Below are positions 1 through 8,088 of a stretch of DNA of 64,000 nt, in pieces. Below the pieces are notes generated by a model that was not told where the DNA came from, searched no databases, and saw only the letters and a list, made by a program, of their open reading frames with translations. The stretch is from Litoreibacter meonggei (GTDB taxonomy: Bacteria; Pseudomonadota; Alphaproteobacteria; Rhodobacterales; Rhodobacteraceae). The stretch's first letter is position 1. Every line of letters starts with the position of its first letter. The stretch is from positions 607,501 through 671,500 of the forward strand of contig NZ_RCCE01000003.1 of assembly GCF_003663885.1 (NCBI RefSeq), written 5' to 3'. Made by a program: the position numbers and the translations under genes.

Positions 1-968
1 TTTCGATGGCGTTCGTCTCGTCCCTTCCAATGCTTGTGGCGCTTATCTTTGTGCTGCGCCTTATGGGTCAAGGCATGTCCAGCCATGTCGCCAGCACCGC
101 AATGGCACGCTGGTTCGTCGCCGCGCGGGGGCGCGCGTTAGCTGTGGCGAGCTTTGGTTTCTCGATCGGCGAAGCGTTACTTCCGTTTATTTTCGTGGCA
201 CTTATGGGGCTGATTGGCTGGCGTAGTTCTTGGTTGGTCGCCGCTGGTGCGCTCGTGGTAATTTCACCCCTGATATTCCTGCTGCTAAAACAAGAGCGGA
301 CACCGCAATCATCTTCCTCTGAGGATCACGTCGCTGGCATGGACGGGCGTCACTGGACGCGAGTTCAGGTTCTTCGCTCGCCGCTGTTCTGGATGGTCGT
401 TCCCGTATTGATCGGGCCGCCCGCCTTTGGCACCGCCTTTTTCTTTCTTCAGGTGCATCTGGCCGAAGTGAAGGGCTGGAGCCACCTTGACCTCGTTCAG
501 CTATTCCCCGTTTACACCGCGATGTCGATTTGCGCGATGATAGCTTCAGGGTTTGCAATCGACCGGTTTGGAACTGGCCGTATGATGTCGGTTTACACGC
601 TGCCGCTGGCCGTGGGTTTCTTGATCTTTTCGCAAAGCGCGACGCTGGTTGGCGGGGCAATCGGGATCGCGTTTTTTGCGATGACATCGGGCATGCAGGC
701 GACGCTTCCAGCGGCGTTTTGGGCCGAGTTTTTCGGAACCAGAAATCTGGGAAGCATCAAGGCCATGGCCACCGCGATCATGGTCTTTGGATCAGCAGTC
801 GGGCCGGGCTTAACGGGACTGATTATCGACTTTGGTGTGGATTACACCCAGCAAATGGTTTGGGTTTCTGGCTACATGGTTGCTGCCACCGCGTTCGCAA
901 TGACTGGGCTAAATCGCGCGCGTCTTTTGCTACCGCGCGCGCCGCAGGTAGACGTAATACGCCCCTGA
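1..968 (+). CDS. MFS transporter, 5' end cut off by the window
   Basis: This is the C-terminal three quarters of a major facilitator superfamily permease in the inner membrane. About 320 residues are visible with roughly nine or ten hydrophobic segments, where a full member has twelve segments and about 400 residues. The first ATG in frame, at position 6, falls inside a membrane helix, so the true start lies upstream of the window. The stretch RWFVAARGRALAVASFGFS, just after the first complete helix, resembles the conserved loop of monocarboxylate-type MFS carriers. A charged central loop (around residues 95-115) separates the two six-helix halves. The substrate cannot be told from the sequence. 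The 3' end overlaps the convergent smr gene by 39 bp. Confidence 0.85.
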   Translation, partial: SMAFVSSLPMLVALIFVLRLMGQGMSSHVASTAMARWFVAARGRALAVASFGFSIGEALLPFIFVALMGLIGWRSSWLVAAGALVVISPLIFLLLKQERTPQSSSSEDHVAGMDGRHWTRVQVLRSPLFWMVVPVLIGPPAFGTAFFFLQVHLAEVKGWSHLDLVQLFPVYTAMSICAMIASGFAIDRFGTGRMMSVYTLPLAVGFLIFSQSATLVGGAIGIAFFAMTSGMQATLPAAFWAEFFGTRNLGSIKAMATAIMVFGSAVGPGLTGLIIDFGVDYTQQMVWVSGYMVAATAFAMTGLNRARLLLPRAPQVDVIRP

Positions 969-1523
969 GCCGCCATGCTTCTGGCTCGCTTGCGTAACTT
1001 GCAATATGTGAGGCTTAAGCGGGTGTTGTTGAAACCAGTTCGGCACCTGATGGCGCAAGACCCCTAATCGCGTCGGAATCGGGCCGTTGTCATCTCGGCT
1101 TTTGCCTTTACCCGTAATGACCAGCACCAGACGTTTCCCCTGGGCGTGGGCGTCCAGAATGAAGCGGTTTAGCCGTGGATGTGCTTGGTCTAACGTCATG
1201 CCATGCAGGTCTAGCCGTGCCTCTGGACTTAGCTTCCCCTGCTTCAGTCGCGTAAACGCCTTCTTGTCCATGGCGACCGGAGCTTTGACCAAGTGTTGGT
1301 CAAGGCTTGGCGCCAGATTATGTCTGGCAGTCTTGGAGGCAGCCCGCTCGCCCAGTTTGAAAGACTTAATAGGGCGGGGCGAAACGGGGTCGGCAACTTT
1401 TGTTTTGATTGGCTGATCGGCAATTTTTGCCTTTGAGCGCACAGGCATCGGTATAGCGGTTTCTGTGACACGCGCCCAAAGCTCTTGCTCTTCGGGGTTC
1501 AACTTACGTTTACCGCGCTTCAT
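930..1523 (-). CDS. Smr domain protein (possible DNA/RNA nuclease)
   Basis: This 197-residue protein carries a C-terminal Smr domain, named after the C-terminus of MutS2, which in other proteins has nicking or RNA-cleaving activity. The signature LDLHGMTLDQA is at about residues 104-114 and the ITGKGK loop at about 136-141, both typical of the family. The N-terminal 90 residues are basic, low in complexity and probably disordered. I chose the ATG at 1523 (MKRGKRKLNPEEQELW) because longer versions would run back into mltA. The gene follows mltA by 4 bp and is probably the last gene of the tim44-mltA-smr operon. This arrangement is common beside the origin in alphaproteobacteria. The cellular role is unknown. 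Confidence 0.9.
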   Translation of the reverse strand: MKRGKRKLNPEEQELWARVTETAIPMPVRSKAKIADQPIKTKVADPVSPRPIKSFKLGERAASKTARHNLAPSLDQHLVKAPVAMDKKAFTRLKQGKLSPEARLDLHGMTLDQAHPRLNRFILDAHAQGKRLVLVITGKGKSRDDNGPIPTRLGVLRHQVPNWFQQHPLKPHILQVTQASQKHGGSGAYYVYLRRAR

Positions 1524-1527
1524 GCTG

Positions 1528-2565
1528 TTAACCGCCGGGGGCCAGAGTATAGGCGGTCTGGATAGGTAACAGGGCAACCAATCTGCCACGATCACGGATA
1601 CGGCCTGCCGCTCGGCCAGCCTGATCGCCGGTCCCGTAGTAGATATCCGCCCGCTGCGCACCCTTGATGGCAGAGCCGGTGTCTTGCGCGATCATCAAGC
1701 GAGCGAGCGGCTTCGCGCCACCTTTCTCGATCCAGACCGGACCACCCAATGTGTTGAAAGCCGGATCAACAGCAATCGAGCGCATGGGCGTAATCGAGCG
1801 GTTCATTGCGCCAAGCGGACCTTTGTCAGCAGGCACCTCGGACACCTCGCGGAAGAACACGTAAGATGGATTGTGGCGCAGCAATTCGTGCCCGTCTATC
1901 GGGTTCCGCTTCACCCAGTTGCGAATGACCTGCGCTGAAACTTGGTGGGGTTCATAGATGCCACGGCGGATCAACTCTTTGCCAATAGACTTATATTCAT
2001 GGCCATTCTTGCCGCCATACCCCACGCGCATCGCGCCGCCTTCGGCCAGCTTCACGCGGCCAGAACCTTGAACCTGTAGGAAAAACTTTTCAACCGGATC
2101 GTCGATCCACACCAACTCTAACCCGCGACCCTCGAGCAAGTTTTGCTCTTCTATTTCGCGTCGGGAAAACCACGTGCTCCCATTTTGTACTTCTGGGGGC
2201 TTACTATGAAGAGGGTATTGATACGGTCCGCCCCGCGTTCGAGATCCTCGCAGTTCAGGCTCAAAATATCCTGTAAACAGCGCTTGATCGTCGCCGTTGA
2301 TCAGGACAGGGCGAAAGAACAGCTCGAAGAACGTGCGCGCGGACGGCTGGCTTGTCGCCAACGCGCAAAGGGTCGCCCATTCGGGGTCTTTGATATCAGC
2401 GCAGGTGTCCTGAAAAACGGAAAGGGCGGCGGCGTGATCGTCATCCGCCCAGCCGTTCAAATCATCAAATGTGAGGATTTCATAAGTGGGCGCGGCGTCA
2501 GCTGGGGTGAGGGTCACAGTCGCCCCCAGTGCAAATATCGCCGCTGCCCACCGGACATGCCTCAT
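1528..2565 (-). CDS. mltA: MltA membrane-bound lytic murein transglycosylase
   Basis: The product (345 residues) cleaves the beta-1,4 link between MurNAc and GlcNAc in peptidoglycan, forming a 1,6-anhydro end, and acts in the periplasm. Residues 1-25 look like a signal peptide (MRHVRWAAAIFALGATVTL), without an obvious lipobox. The MltA domain follows (FTGYFEPELRGSR at about residue 95), and the C-terminal 3D domain shows the three conserved aspartates in DTGSAIKGAQRADIYYGTGD near residue 300. The start at 2565 is preferred over an ATG 8 codons upstream because its ATG overlaps the tim44 stop as ATGA, indicating translational coupling. It lies between tim44 and smr in one operon. Confidence 0.93.
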   Translation of the reverse strand: MRHVRWAAAIFALGATVTLTPADAAPTYEILTFDDLNGWADDDHAAALSVFQDTCADIKDPEWATLCALATSQPSARTFFELFFRPVLINGDDQALFTGYFEPELRGSRTRGGPYQYPLHSKPPEVQNGSTWFSRREIEEQNLLEGRGLELVWIDDPVEKFFLQVQGSGRVKLAEGGAMRVGYGGKNGHEYKSIGKELIRRGIYEPHQVSAQVIRNWVKRNPIDGHELLRHNPSYVFFREVSEVPADKGPLGAMNRSITPMRSIAVDPAFNTLGGPVWIEKGGAKPLARLMIAQDTGSAIKGAQRADIYYGTGDQAGRAAGRIRDRGRLVALLPIQTAYTLAPGG

Positions 2566-3218
2566 TCCCCGGTGGCGACCAATTGCCAATTAGGATCATC
2601 GCTGCCCATGATACGAGAGAAGGTCCAGATGTCTTTGACCCGCTTGATCGCATTCGGGTCGCCTTCGACAATATCGCCGGCGGCGTCGCGTACAACGGAT
2701 GTAAGCTCACCCACAAACCGAACTTTCAGCTCGCCCTCTTCGGTGTCTTTGTCGAACTCCGCATCAAGTAGAGTCAGCTCGCGAACGCCAACGAAATTGG
2801 CTTGAACCAGAAGGCCTTCCTTCTCGCGTTGCTCGATCACTTGCTCGAATGCTTCGAGAACGTCACCGGATAGGAACGGGGCAATATCGTCGATCTCTCC
2901 AAGCTCGAACGCCATCAAGATCATCTCGTAAGCGCCGCGTGCGCCTCCTAGGAAATCACTGACACCGAAAGATGGGTCAACTCGCTTCATCTCCGCGAGT
3001 GCTTTGGCCGCGTCGCTGTCTTCGTCAACGTGGTCGGTAATGTCGCGATCCGCGCCGCCATCGATCACTTCAAACTTCTGACGCGCTTTTTGAGCAGGGT
3101 CGTTCGCGGATGGAATGGGGAGTGGAGGCTTCTCGAACCCCTCACGCGTGCCCAACACCGATTTCAGCTTTAGAATGAGAAAGACGGCGATGCCCGCCAA
3201 GACTAGAAGTTCGATCAT
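2562..3218 (-). CDS. Tim44/TimA-family membrane-anchored protein
   Basis: This 218-residue protein has one N-terminal membrane segment (residues 2-19, IELLVLAGIAVFLILKLK), a proline-rich linker and a C-terminal Tim44-like domain from about residue 75 (SDFLGGARGAYEMILMAF) to the end. Bacterial Tim44-like proteins are related to the membrane-binding part of the mitochondrial import motor subunit Tim44. In Caulobacter the homologue TimA has been linked to the membrane and envelope, but its exact job is not settled. The gene heads the tim44-mltA-smr operon, is transcribed away from fxsA, and its stop overlaps the mltA start. No residues beyond the domain pattern identify a catalytic role. Confidence 0.88.
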   Translation of the reverse strand: MIELLVLAGIAVFLILKLKSVLGTREGFEKPPLPIPSANDPAQKARQKFEVIDGGADRDITDHVDEDSDAAKALAEMKRVDPSFGVSDFLGGARGAYEMILMAFELGEIDDIAPFLSGDVLEAFEQVIEQREKEGLLVQANFVGVRELTLLDAEFDKDTEEGELKVRFVGELTSVVRDAAGDIVEGDPNAIKRVKDIWTFSRIMGSDDPNWQLVATGE

Positions 3219-3336
3219 ATTATGCTCTTCAACGCCTCTGTGTGCCGGAAAGTTGGCAAATTGGAACCCAGCCTCTTATGTAGGTGCTAGGGGGACACAA
3301 GTCCACCTGACGCACTACTAGGAATAGGCTTTTGCC

Positions 3337-3825
3337 ATGTGGCTATTTTTGCTCTTCGTTACGATCCCAATCGTGGAGATCGCGTTATTCATTCAGGTCG
3401 GTGGATGGCTAGGCCTATGGCCGACGCTGGCAATTGTGGTTTTAACCGCTATTTTGGGGACATTTCTTGTGCGTGCGCAAGGGCTTATGGCGATTTCCAA
3501 GATACGGTCCAACTTGCAGGAATTTCAAGATCCTACCGAATCCTTAGCACACGGCGCCATGATCCTCGCGTCTGGCCTATTATTGCTAACGCCCGGCTTC
3601 TTTACCGATGCCGTTGGTTTTGCCTTGCTTGTTCCACCAATCCGTTTGGCCTTGTTCCACTGGCTGCGCAGTAAAGTTAAGGTTCAGAGCTTTGTTCAAA
3701 CCGACTATCGCCGCGAACAACGACGCTCACCTGACAATGGGGTGATCGACGGCGAGTTCTCCGAACTGGACGATGACGCGCCCAGCCCAACGCATCGACC
3801 GCCTTCAGGATGGACAAGGCATTGA
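3337..3825 (+). CDS. fxsA: FxsA family membrane protein
   Basis: A 162-residue inner-membrane protein with the FxsA pattern: helix at about residues 1-20 (MWLFLLFVTIPIVEIALFI), a second helix at about 25-46 containing GTFLVRAQG, a third at about 75-100 (ASGLLLLTPGFFTDAVGF), then a polar cytoplasmic tail. FxsA in E. coli was found as a suppressor of F-exclusion of phage T7, and the physiological role is unclear. The PGFFTD motif is the most diagnostic stretch. The gene is divergent from tim44 and precedes secB by about 70 bp, so the two may be co-transcribed. Confidence 0.9.
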   Translation: MWLFLLFVTIPIVEIALFIQVGGWLGLWPTLAIVVLTAILGTFLVRAQGLMAISKIRSNLQEFQDPTESLAHGAMILASGLLLLTPGFFTDAVGFALLVPPIRLALFHWLRSKVKVQSFVQTDYRREQRRSPDNGVIDGEFSELDDDAPSPTHRPPSGWTRH

Positions 3826-3894
3826 GTTGAGGCGAACGTGACGACCTGCTAAGCACATTGCAGCTAAATTTCTCGCTTTAAGGAGACGCCTCAG

Positions 3895-4395
3895 ATGGCC
3901 GAAGAAAACGGCGCGGCACCAACCGCCCCTACACCACCCCGCATGCAAGTTCTGGCTCAGTTCATCAAGGATATGTCCTTCGAGAACATCGCCGCCCAAA
4001 AGGGCCTTGGCGAAGGTGACCAGACACCCGATATTCAAGTTCAGGTAAATCTCGACGCGAAAAAACGCGGCGACGAGAACCAGTTTGAAGTGTCCACAAA
4101 GCTGGAAGTCACTGCGAAAACCACTGGCGAAGGTAAACCGATCTTCCTGATGGAGCTGGAATATACCGGTATTTTCCAAGTCGAGAACGTTCCCGAAGAC
4201 CAGCTGCATCCCTATCTGATGATCGAATGCCCGCGCATGTTGTTCCCATTCCTGCGCCGTATCGTATCTGACGTCACGCGCGATGGTGGCTTCCCACCAT
4301 TGAACTTGGAAACCATCGACTTCCTTGCCCTGTACCGCAACGAACTTGCCCGTCGTGCGCAGGCCGAGGCCGCAGCAAAAACCGCAGACGCCTAA
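3895..4395 (+). CDS. secB: SecB protein-export chaperone
   Basis: SecB is a cytosolic tetrameric chaperone that keeps secreted precursors unfolded and delivers them to SecA. The 166-residue length and the sequence fit the family, including QVLAQFIKDMSFENI at about residues 17-31, MELEYTGIFQVENVPED at about 84-100 and the RRIVSDVTRDGGFPPLNLE block near 120-138. The C-terminal tail is Ala-rich (RRAQAEAAAKTADA). A good ribosome binding site, AAGGAGAC, lies 8 bases before the ATG. The stop codon overlaps the convergent dnaQ stop by 4 bp. Confidence 0.96.
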   Translation: MAEENGAAPTAPTPPRMQVLAQFIKDMSFENIAAQKGLGEGDQTPDIQVQVNLDAKKRGDENQFEVSTKLEVTAKTTGEGKPIFLMELEYTGIFQVENVPEDQLHPYLMIECPRMLFPFLRRIVSDVTRDGGFPPLNLETIDFLALYRNELARRAQAEAAAKTADA

Positions 4396-5084
4396 GCTTG
4401 AGATTTCCACAAAGCGGCGTCGCCCAACTTGTCTACAAAGACTTTGTGGGCGGCGCGTTCTTCTTCGGTGATCAGCGGGGCCAGCGGTTCAGGCCGCGGC
4501 ATTGGACGCCAAGCGTCCGCTGACTGGTTTTGACCAGTCGCGCCCCCCGACGCAGATAACACCAGATCGGGTTGACGCCCACCGATCAGCTCCAGATACA
4601 CCTCTGCCAGAATTTCGCTGTCCAGAAGGGCCCCGTGTTTCTCACGTGCGGAGTTGTCGATACCAAACCGGCGGCAAAGCGCATCCAGCGATGCGGGCGA
4701 GCCCGGGAACTTCTTGCGCGCGATCGCTAACGTATCCAGCGCTTGATTGTTGGGAAGCAGCATAAAACCGCCCCAGCCCAATTCCGCGTTCAGAAACTTC
4801 ATATCGAAAGCTGCGTTATGAATGACGAGCGTTGCGTCGCCGACAAAATCAAGAAATGCCTGCCCAACCTTCTTGAACACCGGTTTGTCACGCAAGAATT
4901 CGTCACCAAGCCCGTGCACCTCAAACGCGCCTTGCGGCATGGAGCGTTCAGGATTGATGTATTGGTGATAAACCTTACCCGTTGGCATGTGATTAAACAG
5001 CTCGACCGCGCCGATTTCGACGATGCGGTCCCCTTCACCCGGCTCAAAGCCGGTGGTCTCTGTATCCAGAACGATTTCACGCAT
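4392..5084 (-). CDS. dnaQ: DNA polymerase III epsilon subunit (proofreading exonuclease)
   Basis: The 230-residue protein is the 3'-5' exonuclease of the replicative polymerase. All DEDDh catalytic residues are visible: D7 and E9 in VLDTETTGF, D94 in HNAAFDMKFLN, and H150 with D155 in REKHGALLDSEI. The C-terminal 50 residues (PEPLAPLITEEERAAHKVFVDKL) would bind the alpha subunit. The gene overlaps coaE by 8 bp in the minus-strand operon maf-aroE-coaE-dnaQ, an arrangement widespread in alphaproteobacteria. Confidence 0.95.
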   Translation of the reverse strand: MREIVLDTETTGFEPGEGDRIVEIGAVELFNHMPTGKVYHQYINPERSMPQGAFEVHGLGDEFLRDKPVFKKVGQAFLDFVGDATLVIHNAAFDMKFLNAELGWGGFMLLPNNQALDTLAIARKKFPGSPASLDALCRRFGIDNSAREKHGALLDSEILAEVYLELIGGRQPDLVLSASGGATGQNQSADAWRPMPRPEPLAPLITEEERAAHKVFVDKLGDAALWKSQA

Positions 5085-5676
5085 GTCGGGCCCTCAATTC
5101 TTCGACCAAGGATGTCACGTCCGCCTTGGTGTTTTCAAGGGTCAGAGTCTCGACAACATAGTCCGCACGTGCGCGTTTTTTTGCATCGGGCATCTGTTTT
5201 GCAACGATCGCTTCAAACATTTCAGGCGTCATGGTGCCGCGATCCAATACGCGCGCGCGCTGAACCTCCGCGGGAGCGGTCACGACCAACACAGCATCAA
5301 CCTGATCTTGCGCATTTGTCTCAAACAACAGTGGGATGTCCAAAACAACCAGCGCATCGTCCTTATGGCTCTGAAGAAATGCCTCGCGACTTTCGCGGAC
5401 CAACGGATGCACAATCGCCTCGATCTGCTTCAACACATCGGGATCGGCGGCAATGGCTTGCTTCATCGCTGTCCGGTCGGCGTAGCCATCGGACACGAAG
5501 CTGGGGTTGATCTCTCTTAGACCGAAAATGGCGCGGCCATCTTGAGAATAGAGGTCGGCAACTGCTTGGTCGGCATCCCAAACAGGAACCCCAAGATCAC
5601 GAAACATCTGAGCGGTGGTCGATTTTCCCATCCCAATCGAGCCTGTAAGCCCCAAAACGATGCGACCAGCCCTCAT
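5077..5676 (-). CDS. coaE: Dephospho-CoA kinase
   Basis: This enzyme catalyses the last step of coenzyme A synthesis, the ATP-dependent phosphorylation of the 3'-hydroxyl of dephospho-CoA. The P-loop GLTGSIGMGKST is at residues 9-20. The substrate region WDADQAVADLY lies at about 34-44, and the lid contains the DRGTMTPEMFEAIVAKQMP stretch near residue 146. The 199-residue length is typical. The start overlaps the aroE stop as ATGA, so translation is probably coupled. Confidence 0.95.
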   Translation of the reverse strand: MRAGRIVLGLTGSIGMGKSTTAQMFRDLGVPVWDADQAVADLYSQDGRAIFGLREINPSFVSDGYADRTAMKQAIAADPDVLKQIEAIVHPLVRESREAFLQSHKDDALVVLDIPLLFETNAQDQVDAVLVVTAPAEVQRARVLDRGTMTPEMFEAIVAKQMPDAKKRARADYVVETLTLENTKADVTSLVEELRARHA

Positions 5677-6506
5677 CCCAGAACGGCGCGGCGCAGTTCC
5701 GCATCCACCTCTGGCGCGCGACCGAACCAGCGCTCGAAGCCAGGAACGGCTTGATGTAGCAACATTCCAAGGCCATCCACGGTGAAACAGCCACGCTCTT
5801 TTGCATTCGCCAACAGCGAGGTGACCAACGGGTTATATACAATATCCGTGACCAGCGTTTTAGGTGTCAGGCCATCAAGATTGAACTTCAGTTCTTCCTT
5901 GCCAGTCATTCCCAAGGCCGTTGTGTTCACAAGCGTGGTCGCTTCATCAAGGTGGCTGGCGGCTTGTGTCCAGTCGACAACTTTGATCTTGCCGCCGAAA
6001 TGGGCTTTCAGCGCATCCGCGCGTGCACGGGTGCGGTTGGTCAGAATAATCTCGGGCACTTTTTCATGCAACAGCGCTGCCACAATCGCACGAGATGCTC
6101 CACCGGCCCCAAGGACCAAAGCCGGTCCTGCTTTTGGGTCCCACCCTGGCGCCTCTTGTTTCAAACTAGAGATAAACCCGATCCCATCAGTGTTATCAGC
6201 GTGGATCTTACCGTCACTTTGAAAAGTCAGCGTGTTGGCTGCACCAATAAGTGCAGCCCGATCGGAAATGACATCGGCGATATCCAAAACGCTTTCTTTG
6301 TGGGGCAGCGTAATGTTTACCCCGCGAAACCCCATCTTGGGCAAGTTGTTCAGAACGTGAGGCAGGTTCACACTGGAGACGTCCATCGGGATATAATAGC
6401 CGTTAATACCATACCGCTTGAGCCAATGACCGTGCAGGAGGGGTGATTTGCTTTGGGTAATCGGCTGGCCAATGACCCCCGCCAAGAGGATTGTGTCGTT
6501 GGTCAT
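5673..6506 (-). CDS. aroE: Shikimate dehydrogenase
   Basis: AroE reduces 3-dehydroshikimate to shikimate with NADPH in aromatic amino acid synthesis. The 277-residue protein has the substrate motif [10 protein letters not shown] at about residues 17-26, the catalytic lysine K70 in NITLPHKES, and D107 in NTDGIG. The nucleotide-binding loop GAGGASRA is at residues 133-140. The start codon overlaps the maf stop (ATGA) and its own stop overlaps coaE in the same way, giving a tightly coupled operon. Confidence 0.95.
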   Translation of the reverse strand: MTNDTILLAGVIGQPITQSKSPLLHGHWLKRYGINGYYIPMDVSSVNLPHVLNNLPKMGFRGVNITLPHKESVLDIADVISDRAALIGAANTLTFQSDGKIHADNTDGIGFISSLKQEAPGWDPKAGPALVLGAGGASRAIVAALLHEKVPEIILTNRTRARADALKAHFGGKIKVVDWTQAASHLDEATTLVNTTALGMTGKEELKFNLDGLTPKTLVTDIVYNPLVTSLLANAKERGCFTVDGLGMLLHQAVPGFERWFGRAPEVDAELRRAVLG

Positions 6507-7102
6507 CCGTCAATTGCTCCTGACATGGTAAGATAGCCTAGCACTTCTAATAGCGGCAGGCCCAGCACTGTGAAATAGTCACCGTCCACACGGGCGAAAA
6601 GCCGCGCGCCTTCGGCCTCAAGTTGATAGCCGCCAACGCAGTGGCGAATGTTATCCCAATTTCTGTTAACGTAGCCCTCGATATAATCTGGGCTCAGCAC
6701 ACGCATGGTTAATCGGACCTGCCCTACAGTCCGCCATACAGGCTTTGCATCCTCGTAAATGACAGCGGCAGAAAGCAGTTTGTGTTGTTTGCCGGACATT
6801 CGTGCAAGTTGCGCCATCGCATCATCAGGGGATTTAGGCTTGGATAGGACTTGGCGTTCAAACTCCAACACCTGATCGCTGCCGATCACCAAGGCTTCCG
6901 GGTGTCTATCCGCAATTCGGCGGGCCTTGAACTCCGCTAGGGTATCGGCGACGTCGCGTGCAGTCGCATCCTCGGCGAAAAGCGAAGCCTTAATGCTATC
7001 CTCATCAATACGAGCAACCATAGAGGTGAAGGAAACACCCGCCTGCCGCAGCATGGACTGCCGTGTTTCAGAGCCGGATGCGAGAATTATTGGGCGTGTC
7101 AT
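6503..7102 (-). CDS. maf: Maf family nucleotide pyrophosphatase
   Basis: Maf proteins hydrolyse non-canonical or modified nucleoside triphosphates and have been called septum formation inhibitors. The 199-residue protein has the N-terminal phosphate-binding motif as LASGSETRQ (residues 7-15) instead of the usual LASASPRR, and the catalytic D76 in [10 protein letters not shown] followed by LSKP. This variant fits Maf-like proteins found in alphaproteobacterial origin regions. It is the first gene of the operon reading away from oriC. A perfect DnaA box abuts and shares one base with its start codon, so DnaA may influence its transcription. Exact substrate preference is unknown. Confidence 0.88.
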   Translation of the reverse strand: MTRPIILASGSETRQSMLRQAGVSFTSMVARIDEDSIKASLFAEDATARDVADTLAEFKARRIADRHPEALVIGSDQVLEFERQVLSKPKSPDDAMAQLARMSGKQHKLLSAAVIYEDAKPVWRTVGQVRLTMRVLSPDYIEGYVNRNWDNIRHCVGGYQLEAEGARLFARVDGDYFTVLGLPLLEVLGYLTMSGAIDG

Positions 7103-7110
7103 GTGGATAA
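7102..7110 (-). promoter_or_regulatory. Perfect DnaA box at the maf start
   Basis: TGTGGATAA, the exact reverse complement of TTATCCACA, sits directly upstream of maf and shares the first base of its start codon. It is the strongest DnaA box of the origin region. Confidence 0.8.
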
Positions 7111-7496
7111 CTCTGAGGGGAAGTGCAGGGACATATATTGCGTTAAGAAGATCTTATCCACCGTGTTTGAGTTGATCGATCGCTTTACCCACATTGTTCG
7201 AATTTTGGGTCTACTCTTGTCCCTTGTGGAGTACGCCATTCACGGATGTGCGCAATGTTGCTGAACGCAATTCCGTACACTATTTACCCACAGATTCTCC
7301 ACTACGTTGAGTGTGTTTAACTATCTGTTTTTTATAAGTTTTTTATGGCTTTTACTTTTCCATGGAAACTTTCGCTCTCTGATTGCGGAATCGTGGACAA
7401 GTATTTGATCCACACTATCCACTGTACCTACTAACAACATCATCTTTTCTTTCTTCTTTATTTATTTAAGAAGGAACAACTTATATCGGAGCGCAA
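7103..7496. other. Probable chromosomal replication origin (oriC)
   Basis: This 394-bp block has no gene and separates minus-strand genes on the left from plus-strand genes on the right. DnaA boxes (consensus TTATCCACA) are dense: a perfect one on the minus strand at 7102-7110, one-mismatch copies at 7154-7162, 7185-7193, 7284-7292 and 7406-7414, and two-mismatch copies at 7225-7233, 7295-7303, 7392-7400 and 7415-7423. AT-rich tracts at about 7317-7361 and 7442-7470 could serve as unwinding elements. Two GANTC methylation sites (7293-7297 and 7388-7392), as used by CcrM, are present. parS sites and parAB lie 3-7 kb away. In Caulobacter and Rickettsia the origin lies next to hemE; here the neighbours are maf and hemJ. 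Confidence 0.85.
7317..7361. other. AT-rich candidate DNA-unwinding element in oriC
   Basis: This stretch is strongly AT-rich (TTAACTATCTG, then TTTTTTATAAG and TTTTTTATGG) and lies between the left and right groups of DnaA boxes. It is the best candidate for the duplex-unwinding element. The assignment is by composition only. Confidence 0.5.
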
Positions 7497-7949
7497 ATGA
7501 CAGATTTTCTGGCAGAAGTTTATCCATGGACCAAAAGCATGCATGTAATCTCCGTGATTGCTTGGATGGCCGGGTTGTTCTATCTGCCACGATTATTCGT
7601 TCATCATACTGAGAAAGTAGAAGTTGGGTCCGAAACGGACAAGCTGTTTCAAATGATGGAACTGAAGCTGTTCAAACTCATCATGACTCCGGCGATGATG
7701 AGTACGTGGATTTTTGGACTGTCACTGGTTTTTACCCCCGGGGTTGTAGACTGGTCGGAATGGTGGCCTTGGATCAAGGCCGGGGCGGTGCTTGGAATGA
7801 CATGGTTTCATGAGTGGCTGGGTCAGCGCCGCAAGGAATTTTCTGCGGGGAAGAATACGCGAACGGGTCGAACCTACCGCTTGATGAATGAGCTGCCGAC
7901 TGTTTTTATGATCGTTATTGTCATCATGGTGATTGTCCGCCCGATTTGA
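7497..7949 (+). CDS. hemJ: HemJ-type protoporphyrinogen IX oxidase
   Basis: HemJ oxidises protoporphyrinogen IX to protoporphyrin IX, the penultimate heme step, and is an inner-membrane protein. The 150-residue product has four or five membrane segments. It carries the family hallmark WTKSMHVISVIAWMAGLFYLP (residues 11-31 region) with the conserved H16, and the later GMTWFHEWLG and IVIVIMVIVRP segments. A Shine-Dalgarno-like AAGGAAC precedes the start by about 20 bases, and a weaker GGAG lies nearer. It is the first plus-strand gene to the right of oriC. hemE, often its neighbour in other alphaproteobacteria, is not in this window. Confidence 0.9.
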   Translation: MTDFLAEVYPWTKSMHVISVIAWMAGLFYLPRLFVHHTEKVEVGSETDKLFQMMELKLFKLIMTPAMMSTWIFGLSLVFTPGVVDWSEWWPWIKAGAVLGMTWFHEWLGQRRKEFSAGKNTRTGRTYRLMNELPTVFMIVIVIMVIVRPI

Positions 7950-8088
7950 TGTGGCCCGATTTGATGTGGATTGACTCGACCTGTCTTCGTTGCTACCCAC
8001 CTCGCTTAATGGCCGTCCGGCTGTGATGACTCCCTGACCAACATATTTTCGACCTGGCTTAACTGCCACCTGAATTGGGTGATCCCTT

